From Ampullaceana balthica (lineage: Eukaryota > Mollusca > Gastropoda > Lymnaeidae), in contig CALYLW010001386.1 of the NCBI GenBank assembly GCA_944989445.1, positions 78,845-142,844 of the forward strand: a stretch of 64,000 bases of DNA, written 5' to 3'. The position numbers and the translations under genes were made by a program. The notes below the pieces were generated by a model. That model saw nothing but the letters and a program-made list of their open reading frames with translations. It searched no databases and was not told where the DNA came from. Below are positions 10,960-21,709 of this stretch, piece by piece (position 1 is the stretch's first letter; every line of letters starts with the position of its first letter).

Positions 10960-11384
10960 GGGATTGTAAGACCATGCTCTCTATCTCTCTCTCTTTCTTC
11001 CAGATCGCCATAGGTGATAGTGGTGTGAGTAAGGCCTTAGCGATCAGGAGTAGATTTGTATACTGTGCTTCCTGTTAAATTTCATTTATGTAGTTATACT
11101 AGACATCAGTTACTGTGATACACCCAGTGTTGAAATAAAACATTATATGAACTAAAGTCCTCAAGTCCTGCATTTATTCATTTGTTTTCATTAGCTGTCG
11201 GTTAGTGTGTGTGCAGCATAAGCATATACGTAAATAATAAATAATATCATTCCAAATATCCACAACTCGGCTACACCAGTATTTATCATTAGCAAGAATC
11301 AAGGTTCTTTTTACGTAAAATACAATACAAAATACATAAACAAATTGTGCAATGAAAACAATAAATTTCAGCTTTATTTTTAAA
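10960..11384. other. No gene seen; mixed repeat-like DNA
   Basis: Contains a short CT-rich tract (10978-11000) and an ATAAAA-type signal near 11136 in a context that could be a solo LTR, but no TG...CA ends with a target duplication could be found. Left unassigned. Confidence 0.35.
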
Positions 11385-11430
11385 CGTACACGACTGTAGA
11401 CGTTTCGGCTAATTTTTTCATCAGTACAAT
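11385..11430 (-). other. Hammerhead-like core sequence (degenerate)
   Basis: On the minus strand the text is CTGATGA, then eleven bases, then GAAAC, followed by GTCTACAGTC. CUGANGA and GAAA are the invariant core strings of hammerhead ribozymes, which are known from Penelope-like elements and retrozymes. Stem II cannot be drawn from the eleven bases between the strings, and stem I pairs poorly. This is at best a decayed relic and may be chance. Confidence 0.25.
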
Positions 11431-12299
11431 AACATAAAATACGTACTTACATAAATAATATTTAAATTATTAAAACATATTATATCATAAAATATTAACG
11501 TAAAATAAAAAGTCTTTAGCACTAATGCTTCTCTTTTATATTTCCTCTCGAAGCGTCTGAATAAAGTTCTTCCAGGCCTACCCCACCAACATCACCCCTG
11601 CCCCACCGGTCACATGTAATCAGGTAATAAAAATGCCATTTGGTTCGATAGTTCTTTTAAAAAGTATTTACAATCCCTCTGCCCCCCCCCCATTTTTTCC
11701 TTTCCCAAAGGTGGCTACCTAGTCTAGCCCCGGTGACAGGCCAGATCTGACCTTGGCAATAATATGACCTGCGGATAAACTGGCCTAGGCGAAAATGTAC
11801 CCCCCCCCCAGACCAGATTATACACCTTTGACAACATGAATACATGGAGTACAAATGGATCAATGAAAATTTAGACATTCAATTTTTGTTTTAGCTTTGT
11901 CAGAGAAATTAAACTCATTTTTTAAGTAGGAAAGTTGTTTTATTTACAATAAAATATTAATAATAATAAAATGATTTCTTTTACCTTGATGTCTGATCGA
12001 ACAATTACTTTTAATCTAAAGTTACAGTCCAAATAAGTATAGATGAAATCATCCTCATTTTTACTTTCTTTCTTTTTTTTTATATTCTAAAATTTGAATC
12101 ATTTACTCAAAACGCTTCATGGATTCCTTATTTTTAAAAGTAATTGAAGCGCGATAATGTACTATAGTTGTGTCTTTTCAAACGCTTGCGAACATTAATT
12201 ATTCCTTGACCTCGCTGAATAAGCGAATCATTATGTTTAATTTATTTTGAGTTTGGCAATAAAAATATTTTTAACAATTTTTAAATTAAATTGTGCAGG
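11431..12299. other. No gene seen; C-rich tracts in AT-rich DNA
   Basis: C10 and C9 tracts lie near 11681 and 11800, in a moderately GC-rich block (11560-11830) that matches nothing else in the window. A 73-codon minus-strand frame at 11657-11878 overlaps the C tracts and is not convincing. Confidence 0.45.
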
Positions 12300-12962
12300 A
12301 ACTGTTTGTTTTTGTTTGTTACTTTTAATTCCTATATTTGAAATGTTACTGTTTGTTTTTGTTTGTTACTTATAATTCCTATATTTGAAATGTTACTGTT
12401 TGTTTTTGTTTGTTACTTTTAATTCCTATATTTGACATGTTACTGTTTGTTTTTGTTTGTTACTTTTAATTCCTATATTTGAAATGTTACTGTTTGTTTT
12501 TGTTTGTTACTTTTAATTCCTATATTTGACATGTTACTGTTTGTTTTTGTTTGTTACTTATAATTCCTATATTTGAAATGTTACTGTTTGTTTTTGTTTG
12601 TTACTTTTAATTCCTATATTTGACATGTTACTGTTTGTTTTTGTTTGTTACTTTTAATTCCTATATTTGAAATGTTACTGTTTGTTTTTGTTTGTTACTT
12701 TTAATTCCTATATTTGAAATGTTACTGTTTGTTTTAGTTTGTTACTTTTAATTCCTATATTTGAAATGTTACTGTTTGTTTTTGTTTGTTACTTATAATT
12801 CCTATATTTGAAATGTTACTGTTTGTTTTAGTTTGTTACTTTTAATTCATATATTTGACATGTTACTATTTGTTTTTGTTTGTTACTTTTAATTCATATA
12901 TTTGACATGTTACTGTTTGTTTTTGTTTGTTACTTTTAATTCATATATTTGATATGTTACTG
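12300..12962. repeat. Minisatellite, 47-bp unit, about 14 copies
   Basis: The unit is ACTGTTTGTTTTTGTTTGTT, then ACTTTTAATTCC, then TATATTTGAAATGTT (starts at 12301 and 12348, a period of 47). Variants TTTTAATT/TATAATT and GAAATG/GACATG are interspersed. It ends beside the hAT-type MITE remnant. Confidence 0.95.
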
Positions 12963-13005
12963 GGGACAACGGCTTAGGTATTTCTTATATTTGCTTTTGA
13001 AATTA

Positions 13006-13720
13006 ACTTTTGCTGCGAACATTAACGATTAATTTCTTAATTAATTTTTAACGATTAATCGACCAATCGCTTACAAATTATTGGAAATCAAAAATCAAAA
13101 ACAATATAGTAAAGAATAACGGCCTATAAATAATAAATTTTCTGACGATTACAAGAACATGTTGGTTTAAACTATTGACTGACGGGAATGTTCAAAATGT
13201 TAATAAAGTTTGCCTATCATGGTTCTAACACTTTGTCTACTTATCAAACCAAATGAAAAGCGTATTAAGCTAATGACTAATGGCAGTAATGGAGTCTGGC
13301 TAGGAGACAGAAAAAGACGACAGCTCTTCTGACGAGTTACTCCGTTACAAAGAGGAGATGGAAGTTCTTGAATTCATTAACCCTCTACAAAGGTGGAAAC
13401 GTAATGAAACTGTTTTGTGCATACCAGTTACCTTATTTCCATGTCAATGATTGTTCAGCTCAGCTGGTTATATTGTCAATTAGACCAGCTCATCACTTCA
13501 ACGAAATAATGTCAACACCTGTCTTTTTGCGTATTTGGTTAAAAGATGACATATAAAGGAGACATCCCAGTTTTTTTTAAAATTTTCAACAAGAACGTTT
13601 AATAAGTGTTACTTTGAAATAATAAATTTTAATTTTTGCTTTAATCAAAATTAACGATTAATTAAATGTTAATTTTATAAAAGTTAACTATTAAATTTAA
13701 ATTAGTCGTTAATAGCCCTA
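13006..13720. mobile_element. TAGGGCTG-type hAT MITE, decayed copy
   Basis: Aligns by eye with 4818-7631 (minus its inserts) and 45124-45852: ATTAACGATTAATTTCTTAA at the left, then AATGTTCAAAATGTTAATAA, GTTCAGCTCAGCTGG, and ATAGCCCTA at the right. The left terminus has decayed to TTGCTGCGAAC. It lacks both inserts found in the 4.8-kb copy, so it documents the empty state. Confidence 0.75.
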
Positions 13721-14632
13721 AAATTAACAAATCATGTCGTCTTTTCTTTTGTTGTATCTACCTAAATATAAGCCAATCTGCAAGATACTTAAAAGAATAG
13801 GTTAAAACTAAATGACATCTAGACAACCCGCCTTAAACTAAAATTCGCTTCATCCTTTTCACCTATATTTAAATATCGTGTTTTCTCTGTGTTAGGGCCG
13901 CACATTTCGCACTCCTAATATAAACTCAATTGGCCTTTTCAATCTAACTTGTTTACTGTTCAACCAGAATTCCTCATCCGCATAAATATCATTTCATTAA
14001 AATGTGAAATCGCGTGGTTTCAACGAGTAATATGACAAGGACTGTGATTAAAAAACAAAGCGTACAAACCTAAAGGAAAACACACTTTAAAATGTAAGTA
14101 AAAAGAAAGTCCGTGGACGAGAGATGCTTAGATCTACCACAACTTCGTTCACTCTGTTTGTGGATTCTACAAGCCACAGAGAAAAATACTTAGCCAATTA
14201 CAGTTTTATATTTGCTGGGCTTCAATATCACAAGAGTGTTTAGGCCACTTTCTTTGCACCAATTTCAACCAACATTTCCAAACATCCTTAATGCATCCTA
14301 CTGCTAAGAAGCTTCACCAATTCAATGTTTGTTTTTTTAGCCTTTGCAGTTCACAGTGCTAACATTACGAAAATAAAAATGCACACGTATTTATGTGTGA
14401 ATAACCAAAGTAAAATTTCTATTAAACAAATCCTTAAATGAGCTTGCTTTCTTTCGAAGAATGATTTAGTCTTTGAAATGAAGTCTTTTTGTCTGGTACT
14501 TAAATGAGACGCAAATTGAGGTATTGGGATACTAGAGTCATAAGCACTCACTAAATCGAATGGAATATATAAAGAGAGTGATTTTTTTTTACAGATCAAC
14601 AGACTATTACCTTTGCGATACTCTATTTTATC
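13721..14632. other. No gene seen
   Basis: Ordinary AT-rich DNA. A 97-codon minus-strand frame (14351-14644) has no recognisable domain and runs into a known repeat copy. Confidence 0.45.
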
Positions 14633-14690
14633 CAAGTGGCACACCCCTCGACTTCGATCTCTATAAATATAGATACAATATCAATATTAC
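14633..14690 (-). repeat. Double-hairpin repeat family, copy 3 (core only)
   Basis: On the minus strand: hairpin 1 ATCTCTATAAATATAGAT (14657-14674), and a decayed hairpin 2 (CAAGTGGCACACCCCTCG). The preceding ACTCTATTTTATCC is shared with copy 2. Confidence 0.55.
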
Positions 14691-15329
14691 TTGATAGTAT
14701 TCCCCGATCCCCAAGTTCGTGTTCTTAGTTCAGGCTATTAATAGATATTTGAAAGTTAATACAATTAGTAAATTTGTGAGAAAAACAAAAATTGAAAATG
14801 AACCTTGTCTTTGTTATTCACACGCCGTTAAAACAAGTATAACTCTACAAATCGTCCTTTACCACATAAAGCAAGAAATAGTGATAAATGACATATGAAA
14901 TATTTTAAAATCCTTTTTACAAAGGCTGACTAGCTTCGATGGTAAACTTCGATCAAAAGAAAACGATTTCAATGCCATATCATGTTTTATAAAAATATTT
15001 ATAAATGGCTGTAGATTTTTTTTTAAAAATGTATTGCCATCAGAGATGAGCAGCTGTACCATGTTTGGGCTATCCGGCTTCTCGAGAAGTGGGTTTAATT
15101 TAGCAGAGATGATTAATTTTTATATTTAAAAAAACACAGAAGTGTTTGTTAATTTATTTAAAATGTAAAATACAAATGCAAGCATTCATCATTGATAGTG
15201 TTTTGAAGATGTGCCAATAGCGGTGGAGGGAAGTGTTTAAGACCTGTGACGTCACATCTAAGGGCGGAACTTTGAATAACATTTCCACTTAAATATGTGA
15301 TTGCTTATAATTTTTAAATGGTTTTTTTT
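14691..15329. other. No gene seen
   Basis: AT-rich. A 67-codon minus-strand frame at 14859-15062 is not recognisable. A TGACGTCA box at about 15247 sits near the edge of the next repeat. Confidence 0.4.
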
Positions 15330-15565
15330 TAATGGCTTCACGCTTGTTGCGTGCATCCTCACACAAAATACATACTTAAATTTCAATAAATTGATTTAAT
15401 ACATGCTAATTTTCAAATAGGAAACACGGCTTATAGAAAGGGGGAGGGACAACGGAAGAACTTTATGACGTCATATTTGAAGGGGAGCTAACCTTTTTTG
15501 ACGACGTGTGTCGAGGGCATTGGAAAAAAACGCGTGACGTCATTTATGGACTGCCCCTTACAAGT
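15330..15565 (-). repeat. GTCCATAAATGACGTCA-type repeat, paired with 23814-24059
   Basis: Read inverted, it starts GGGGCAGTCCATAAATGACG and continues TCACGCG, later AATATGACGTCATAAAG, GCCGTGTTTCC and GTGAAGCCATT. The same order is found on the plus strand at 23814-24059. The GC-rich end resembles transposon termini of the GGGGCCGTCCATAAA type, but the class is not established here. Confidence 0.7.
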
Positions 15566-15779
15566 TCAACCACGTGGGTCGTCTTATCAAATAGTCGTCC
15601 CACACTTTTAGTCATATAAAATGAAAGTACGTGAACGTTTAAGTTTGAAATTATTTTCTTCTTTTTAGTCCACTTATAAAAACGTGTTTTTTAAAATCCT
15701 TTTTTACCTTTATTTATTTAGACGTTTTTTTACACGCTTTTATTTAACTCACACTGTTTGTATGTTGTATCCCTCAAAT
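15566..15779. other. No gene seen
   Basis: AT-rich, with TTTTTTAAAATCC text that recurs near 44570. Confidence 0.4.
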
Positions 15780-16037
15780 ATTGTAACGTAAAATTAAACA
15801 ACTTCTGATGGTCCTAGAGATCTAAAAGTTTTACCACAGGTAGATCGTGGATGACAACGCATTGTGTCAAAATTTTAGTCGATCGAATGTACCGTAATTA
15901 AATTAATGCATTTTTAAAATGAAGTGTATCTCTATATAGCATGTGTAAAATTTCAAAATCTTGTAACGTAAAATCAAACCACTTCTTATTGTCCTAGAGA
16001 TCTCACAAGTTTACAACAGATAGATCTTGGATTATGA
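15780..16037. repeat. Direct duplication of about 78 bp with CGATCGA-repeat relic between
   Basis: TTGTAACGTAAAATTAAACA...GTCCTAGAGATCT...TAGATCGTGGATGA (about 15781-15855) and its diverged copy (15959-16036) are about 178 bp apart. Between them, 15880-15922 is the inverse of the CGATCGA family edge (TCGATCGAATGTACCGTAAT) seen at about 23365 and 43930. Confidence 0.65.
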
Positions 16038-16287
16038 GAGACCATTAATAATAATTGACTTTGGTAGAGATGGCATTCATACAATTAAGCAAATTTCAAA
16101 GCTGCTGGGCTCTACAGTCGATTATGCAGTAATTAACCATGGTTTTGATATGTTCGCGCGAGGACAAGCATATGTGGCATTAAGTAGAATAAGATCTCTA
16201 GATGGTGTCCTAATTGAAGACTTGAACTGTGAGAAGTTAACAGGCAAGAAGCCTTGTCATGAGAAATCGAAAGACTCAGATCCATAG
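16027..16287 (+). pseudogene. PIF1-family helicase C-terminal remnant (Helitron-type)
   Basis: The open frame encodes IHTIKQISK, LLGSTVDYAVI, FARGQAYVALSRIRSLDGV, then LIEDLNCEKLTGKKP. The GQAYVALSRVRS-like block is the conserved motif VI region of PIF1-type superfamily 1 DNA helicases, near the C-terminus of both cellular PIF1 and Helitron Rep/Hel proteins. The expected H-K-S-Q-G stretch before STVDYAVI is disrupted (QISKLLGST). No other PIF1 motifs (Walker A/B) precede it, only a non-coding duplicated repeat, so this is a short fossil of the end of a gene and not a working helicase. The initiating ATG at 16033 is probably fortuitous. A Helitron origin is preferred because of the repeat context and a hairpin about 100 bp downstream, but a retro-copied or truncated PIF1-like gene is not excluded. 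Confidence 0.7.
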
Positions 16288-16384
16288 CAGACGACTAAAA
16301 AATGACTATATAATAACTTGACAACTAATAACTTTAAACGATATGATATAGTGCTCTCGGATCGCACTCTAAAAGGTAAGGTCC

Positions 16385-16410
16385 AAAGATAGATTAGATA
16401 ATCTATCTTT
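16385..16410. repeat. Perfect 12-bp-arm hairpin downstream of the helicase remnant
   Basis: Arms AAAGATAGATTA and TAATCTATCTTT around GA. Helitrons end in a hairpin followed by CTRR, but no clear CTRR follows here (TTAAC), so I do not call it a Helitron terminus. Confidence 0.7.
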
Positions 16411-16542
16411 TTAACAATATCACATTTACGTTATTGACAATAATTTTTAACTAATTAAATTGAATTCATAAGGTAGGAAAATCTATTTAAAAACAATTTA
16501 AATTTAAAAGTAGAAAATTAAATACCATACAAATTTTTTTTT

Positions 16543-16700
16543 AAGGATACGCTTTTATTTACATATAGAAAGTGCACTAAAAAGAAAAAAAGCGCCCTAC
16601 GATTTTATGTGCAGTGGATAGGTTCACAGATCTGTAATCATAGAAAATTTATATTTTCTTCTTTTAGTGCTTTTCTTTATGTAAATAAAAGCGTGTCCTT
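16543..16700. mobile_element. 158-bp fold-back MITE with ~46-bp inverted ends
   Basis: The left arm AAGGATACGCTTTTATTTAC continues to AAAGTGCACTAAAAAG. The right arm is its inverse with few mismatches (AAGGACACGCTTTTATTTAC on the minus strand). The loop holds AGCGCCCTACGATTTTATG. T/A-rich flanks hide any target duplication. The related text ACACGCTTTTATTTAA occurs at about 15732. Confidence 0.8.
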
Positions 16701-16835
16701 TTTAAAAAAAATATTTTTTTTAAAAAGTATTTTATTTCCAATGTAAATCTGATTTTTCTTCACTGAAAATTTACAATTAACATATACAAAAATGATTTAT
16801 AGTCATACTAATTTAAAACCGACAAAAGCTAAGCG

Positions 16836-17085
16836 TTCTATCCATCCATTATATAATGCGCTAAGGCGTCTGTTAGTCAGTCAGTCATCACCATGCGGGG
16901 TCACTAAATGATGACCCCCTTTCCAGTCCATGACGGACTATGGGGCAAGTGATGTAGCGTTTACAATTTTTTAGCCACCATTAACGAGCAGGGGAATTGC
17001 CAGTACCTGGGCTCGAACCCGCGACTCGGGATGGGCCTCGATTCGATAGTCCAGTGCGCTACCACTTAGACCATCTACCGATAAT
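16836..17085 (-). mobile_element. tRNA-derived SINE
   Basis: On the minus strand the head reads TAGATGGTCTAAGTGGTAGC (A-box-like TGGTCTAAGTGG, 17062-17073), and about 45 bases on there is GGTTCGAGCC (B box, 17010-17019). Together they form an internal RNA polymerase III promoter of tRNA type. The head is not a functional tRNA: the acceptor stem does not close, and non-tRNA sequence continues for about 170 bp (CATCACTTGCCCCATAGTCC..., GGGGTCATCATTTAGTGACC) to an ATGGATGGATAG-like simple tail near 16840. That layout (tRNA head, unrelated body, short-repeat tail) is typical of SINEs, with the tail perhaps borrowed from a partner LINE. Only one copy is seen in the window. Confidence 0.75.
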
Positions 17086-17133
17086 TAAATGAAAAATTAT
17101 TATCTAAAATAATGAACATATTGTGTTGGTAAT

Positions 17134-17295
17134 CAGAAGCGTAACTGGGTTATCCGCGTCCTTGGCTAATTCATTTTTGGCGCCCTTAAGAAATAGGGGA
17201 AATACTAAATTATACACAGTAAATTTGATTTTTGAGGGATTAGCCTTCGGCGCTCATGGCAAATGCCCCGATGCCAAGCCGTTGTTACGCCTCTG
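17134..17295. mobile_element. 162-bp MITE with CAGARGCGTAAC ends
   Basis: It begins CAGAAGCGTAACTGGGTTA and ends GTTGTTACGCCTCTG (inverse CAGAGGCGTAAC). The interior (AATTCATTTTTGGCGCCC, AGAAATAGGGGAAATACTAA, GCCCCGATGCCAA) is shared with 19150-19305. A hAT class is suggested by the CAGAG start. Flanking octamers TTGGTAAT/TTCGAGAT match only 5/8. Confidence 0.7.
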
Positions 17296-18210
17296 TTCGA
17301 GATTATTAGAGCTTGTTTCTCGACATTAACAACTGTAATTATATTTTTGCATAACTCAAGCTAAACCAGCAGGGTATATTTTATGCCCAAACCTTATGAT
17401 TTAACGTGTGTCTTCCAAAGACATAAACCCCCTTACAACACTCCCACCCTTACCTAGTCATCGATATTCACATAATATTATCAGGCACAACAAAAACTAT
17501 CTTATTCGTTTGACCAATGTTATGCTTAGACTTGAAATAGAAAATATATAATTTGTAAAACCTTTTCGATGAAGCAAAGTAATATATCAAAAGGTATTTC
17601 AGAGCAGACGAATGATAAAACTTTTCCACAAAAAAATATTGTAGTAGATTCCTAGAACAATCCAGTGACATTGCACACTATTTTCTGGTATTAATTTTAA
17701 ATATTTGTAATGTTTAAATATCTTGGTGCAAAGAAACATTACTGGTTTTACGGCTAATATATAGTATTTACCTTCAGAAGGTTAACGGGAAGTCATTAAC
17801 ATGACATAACTAATTTTAATTTAGAGGATCAATCTCTCAGCACTTTTTACTAGACACATTTGGTTTATGTTATTATTTACGTGAAAAGAAAATGAGCCCT
17901 TTTGCATAAGAGTTATGAAAATGTAATGGACCTTTGTTATTCTGGTAGAGGATTTGGAGAAAACCATCCGTTATTAAAGTAGAAACCACAAAAAATTAAT
18001 AGGCATCTTTAAAAGCTATAATGTTTTGTTTTTTTTTAAATTATGTGAACTACCTTGATATTTTTTTTATGAAGAAAGGTTTGATGTCTCACTGTCATAC
18101 TCTTGTGAAGCGTTTATACTCATCTCTAAATTTTTTAGGAAACTGTGAGATCCACAATAAAAGTACTGTCACATCTTTAACTTGCAATCCTCGAAGCAAG
18201 CACGGTTTCT
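17296..18210. other. No gene seen
   Basis: AT-rich. The open frames of 60-67 codons here have no recognisable content. Confidence 0.45.
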
Positions 18211-18670
18211 GCGCTTGTATATATATATATATATATATACTAGGGGTTGTAGGACGCCTACGGCGCCCACATCAGATTTAGGGCGCCTACGGCGCCCACT
18301 TTTTTGTCAAAACCCCAGGTAACTTATAATAAATAAATACGAAATATTAAACTTCCTGCAATGTACACAAAGTATTTTATAATTATAAATCCTGAAATCC
18401 TATGTTTACATCGTTCCCTTTTCCAAAATTAAGATATAAGCTAAAAGAATGACGTCATATAATATATATTTTTTAAAGCGCGTCTTTAATTTGTAATTAA
18501 TTTGCATACCTTTTGATTCAAACCTTTTTCTAAATATAAGATCAAACAATGACGTCATGTTAAATATTTTTACAGTGCTAATAATCACCACACGATGTTT
18601 TTAACTGCTATAGACTGTTGTACATCGTTCCTCAGCGTTCCACATCCGGTGACTTGGGCTTTTATATAAT
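18211..18670 (+). repeat. GC-palindrome repeat family copy, with (TA)n at its edge
   Basis: A short (TA)n (18213-18239) is followed by GGACGCCTACGGCGCCCAC and again GGGCGCCTACGGCGCCC (two tandem boxes, 18251-18295), then CAGGTAACTTATAA and AAATACGAAATATTA. The inner part has AATGACGTCATATAAT and TTTGCATACCTTTTGAT, shared with 22075-22130 and, inverted, 53620-53680. The right end is GACTTGGGCTTTTATATA, as at 52905. Confidence 0.75.
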
Positions 18671-18732
18671 TTATTATAAGACTTTTTATCTTCAAATCTT
18701 ACTTGCTTTAAATTTGTATTACCTGTCAGAAC

Positions 18733-19149
18733 CGCACCAAAAAGCACCACTACAGACCTATTTCATTCATATTACGTATTTTTCCTAAGACAACATCGGG
18801 GCTAAATTTATTTTATAAAATAAATAATTATCTATTTCTGTCAAATACATTGTAACAAGCATCGGTAGTATATGTGATATACCATTATGACATTATTGAT
18901 TTGTATTATATAAATTTTAGATTTGACGTAAACTAAATTATCAATTAAGAAATATTTAATTCAAAACAGAAATAGATGTTTAAAATAAAAGTTAATTGAA
19001 ATTAATGAAACTGTGAATTTTATAAAATAACTCTCATGTATATTTATGTCTACTAGTTCTAGCACACATAATATTCTGCGCTGTGGTTTTTTATTACTGA
19101 AAGTGGCTTGCCACTTGACTTCGCTCCCTTTAATTAGGGATACAATGTA
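18733..19149 (-). repeat. Double-hairpin repeat family, copy 4
   Basis: On the minus strand. Inverted distal box CCGCACCAAAAAGCACC (18733-18748). Hairpin 2 is AAGTGGCTTGCCACTT (19101-19116, perfect). Hairpin 1 is TCCCT-TTAATT-AGGGA (19125-19140). Spacing about 350 bp. Confidence 0.7.
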
Positions 19150-19305
19150 ATTGAAACGGGTTATCTGCTACCTTGGGTAATTCATTTTTGGCCCCCTTGA
19201 TAAATAGGGGAAATACTAAATTATACAGAATAAATTGATTATTGAATGATTATCCCTCGAAGCCACTGGCAACTGCCCCGATGCCAACCCGTTGTTACGC
19301 CTCTG
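19150..19305. mobile_element. Second copy of the CAGARGCGTAAC MITE
   Basis: Homologous along its length to 17134-17295 (TAATTCATTTTTGGC, GGGGAAATACTAAATTATAC, GTTGTTACGCCTCTG). The left terminus is lost where it abuts the double-hairpin copy. Confidence 0.7.
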
Positions 19306-20035
19306 AGTGCCAGTACGGATTAGCAAAGTGTACAGAGAACTTATTTGTATTCAGTATTGAGGAAACCTTCCAATGGGTATGACGTCTTATGTATGCCCAT
19401 TGATAATCCCCGCGTTTTGGCGCCGAGGTTGTAGCGAGTGGAAGTAGGAAAATCCACTCCTCTTTGTGGGGTCAATTTTTAGTGGGAAGCATTTTGGCTT
19501 TAGGTGAACTAATATTTAAAGAAAGGTTTCCATCACATTTTGGTCAAAACTTGTATACTAAAGTTTTATTTGAAAGATTTCTATTTATTGTACGGTATAT
19601 AATAACCCTCAATATTTTAAAACGTTGCCATTTTTTATATAACTCTTCTAATAATGAAATTATATATCATGTAAATGTAAAAAGACATAAAATATCACTC
19701 TTATAAAAGACATCATTAAAAAGACTGTCAAAAAGTCTCAAAGTATGTCATTTTAGTTGATTATTAATTATCTTAATCCAGCCCCCACATATTTTTACTT
19801 CTAGGAATACGGCCCTCCTTGCAAAAGATTGTGGTCAGCACCGCATTAGAATGATAATGACATTATAAAAGATCCCTTATTAGGCAAGTTACTTGATAGT
19901 ACCTTTTTTAAAGAAAGTATCCTAATTTTTTAAATAATAAAATAAAATATTTTTAAACTTAAATTAATGATGGAATAACATAAATGAAGTAGATGATGTC
20001 ATCATTCAGTCATCAGTGAACACACAGAAAACAAT
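19306..20035. other. No gene seen
   Basis: Mixed composition. An 80-codon plus-strand frame (19464-19706) has no recognisable domain. Confidence 0.45.
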
Positions 20036-20255
20036 GGAGATAAAAGATGTAAACATTCAATCATCATTCAACACAAACACGACAATAGACATAAAAGATA
20101 TAAACATTCAATCATCATTCAACACAAACACGACAATAGACATAAAAGATGTTAACATTCAATCATCATTCAACACAAACACGACAATAAACATAAAAGA
20201 TATAAACATTCAATCATCATTCAACACAAACACGACAATAGACATAAAAGATAAA
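20036..20255. repeat. Minisatellite, 51-bp unit, about 4 copies
   Basis: The unit is AACATTCAATCATCATTCAA, then CACAAACACGACAATA, then GACATAAAAGATAT. Because 51 is divisible by 3 and the unit lacks stops, it reads as a 117-codon frame (20016-20369) with a 17-residue repeat; there is no other support for a gene. The following 100 bp hold looser repeats of AGGAAACCATTTATGTTGTA type. Confidence 0.85.
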
Positions 20256-20369
20256 TTTGTGGCAAGTATCTTTTCCTACAGTGACTCACGAAACATTTAT
20301 GAACACTTTTATGTCGCAGCATCCAAAAATTTAGGAAACCATTTATGTTGTAGCAAACACAATATGTAA

Positions 20370-21700
20370 GCAAAGAAATATGTTGTAACAACCAGGAAAT
20401 ATAGGCTACCATTTATTTTGTATGATCAAAGAAGTTGGGGAAGCCGTATTTATACTGAGTAACATAAAAGACATTTAGACAACCTAATAATTTGTAACAT
20501 CTAAAAAAATTAATTAACATTACGTGTTAAAACATGCCAGAAATCTAGACTAGAATTTACGTAGTAAAAATCAGCAAAGATTCGGAAAGTAACTTTGTGT
20601 AACCATGTCATGACTAAGGGGAAAACCATTCAAGTTATTTTATATTTACTATTTACATTTTCAAATATTAACACTACGTTTAGATTTTTGCAATATTTCT
20701 CCCCATTTAACATAAAGCAATATCTATGCAGTTTCACGTTGCTACTGTAACAAAATGTTAAAACAAACTATTAAGTTTGCAATATTCATTACACTAGGGG
20801 ATAAAAACAGAAGGGACGAACAATTAATTTAATAATTTAAAAAAAAATAATAAAGAAAAAAAGATTTAAATGTGAGGCTAGAGCTAAATCATGGATACGA
20901 TTAGGAAGAAATGAATCTTCCGATAAAAGGAGCATGTGTAGTGTATCAGACAAAATAAAATAAAGTTGCCAAAATAGAAGAAAAAAAGTATGTCCCTCTA
21001 TACTAGCACAACTACGTCACATCAGTAAAATTTCCCCGATATAACAATCTTACACGATGAATTGGTCTTTATAACACTTTAACTAATATTCACACCATTT
21101 TTCTAAGTACACAAATCTTAATACTGTAATTCAACATTTTTGTAAGGTGCCTAATATCTGAAAATCAAGAATTCAAGTGGTTAACGATCCCAGATAATTG
21201 TATGTGTAGGATGGCACATGTTGCATATTATCTGTAAATTCAAATTTAAAATAATAACTAGAGAAAGAAAACGAATAAGTCTAACCCTACCAAAAAATAT
21301 ATTTCTCAATCAGTTTATTGTTATTAAAATTAAGAGTTACTCTTTTCTCATCATCAATGTATATAAATGATTGTTAAACAATTTTAAAATATAAAAAAAA
21401 TCGTGTAAACAATTGTGTAAATCCGAGTATTTGGTTTTTCATAGCATTAATGATTGCCTTATCCACGTTGTGACATTGTCAACGTCGCAGATGAACATTT
21501 TACAATGAATTGAATGAACGAACTTGAACGAAGTTCAACGAACGATGTAGTGTGTACCAATCGAACAGTCTTGTACTGTGTATTGTGATGTACAAGAAGT
21601 CGTGACCTAGAGCCAATATAAAAATGTTCTTTTATTTAGACGATTTCTGTTTATTATGCTGTTAGTTAACTACGTAGTTTGTTATCTTATGTAGTAAAGT
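20370..21700. other. No gene seen
   Basis: AT-rich DNA without recognisable coding. The piece 21540-21720 has an LTR-like feel (TGTAGTGTGTACC start) but no verified ends. Confidence 0.4.
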
Positions 21701-21709
21701 AATATCTAC

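Noticed and set aside
10720..11011. Arginine/proline-rich minus-strand frames
   Set aside because: They read through the GTCGAA minisatellite in two phases with the same motif.
17005..17085. tRNA gene on the minus strand
   Set aside because: The A and B boxes are present but the acceptor stem does not close and SINE body sequence follows. It is a SINE head, not a tRNA gene.
20016..20369. 117-codon plus-strand frame with 17-residue repeats
   Set aside because: Follows from a 51-bp unit lacking stops; the non-repeat ends show no domain.
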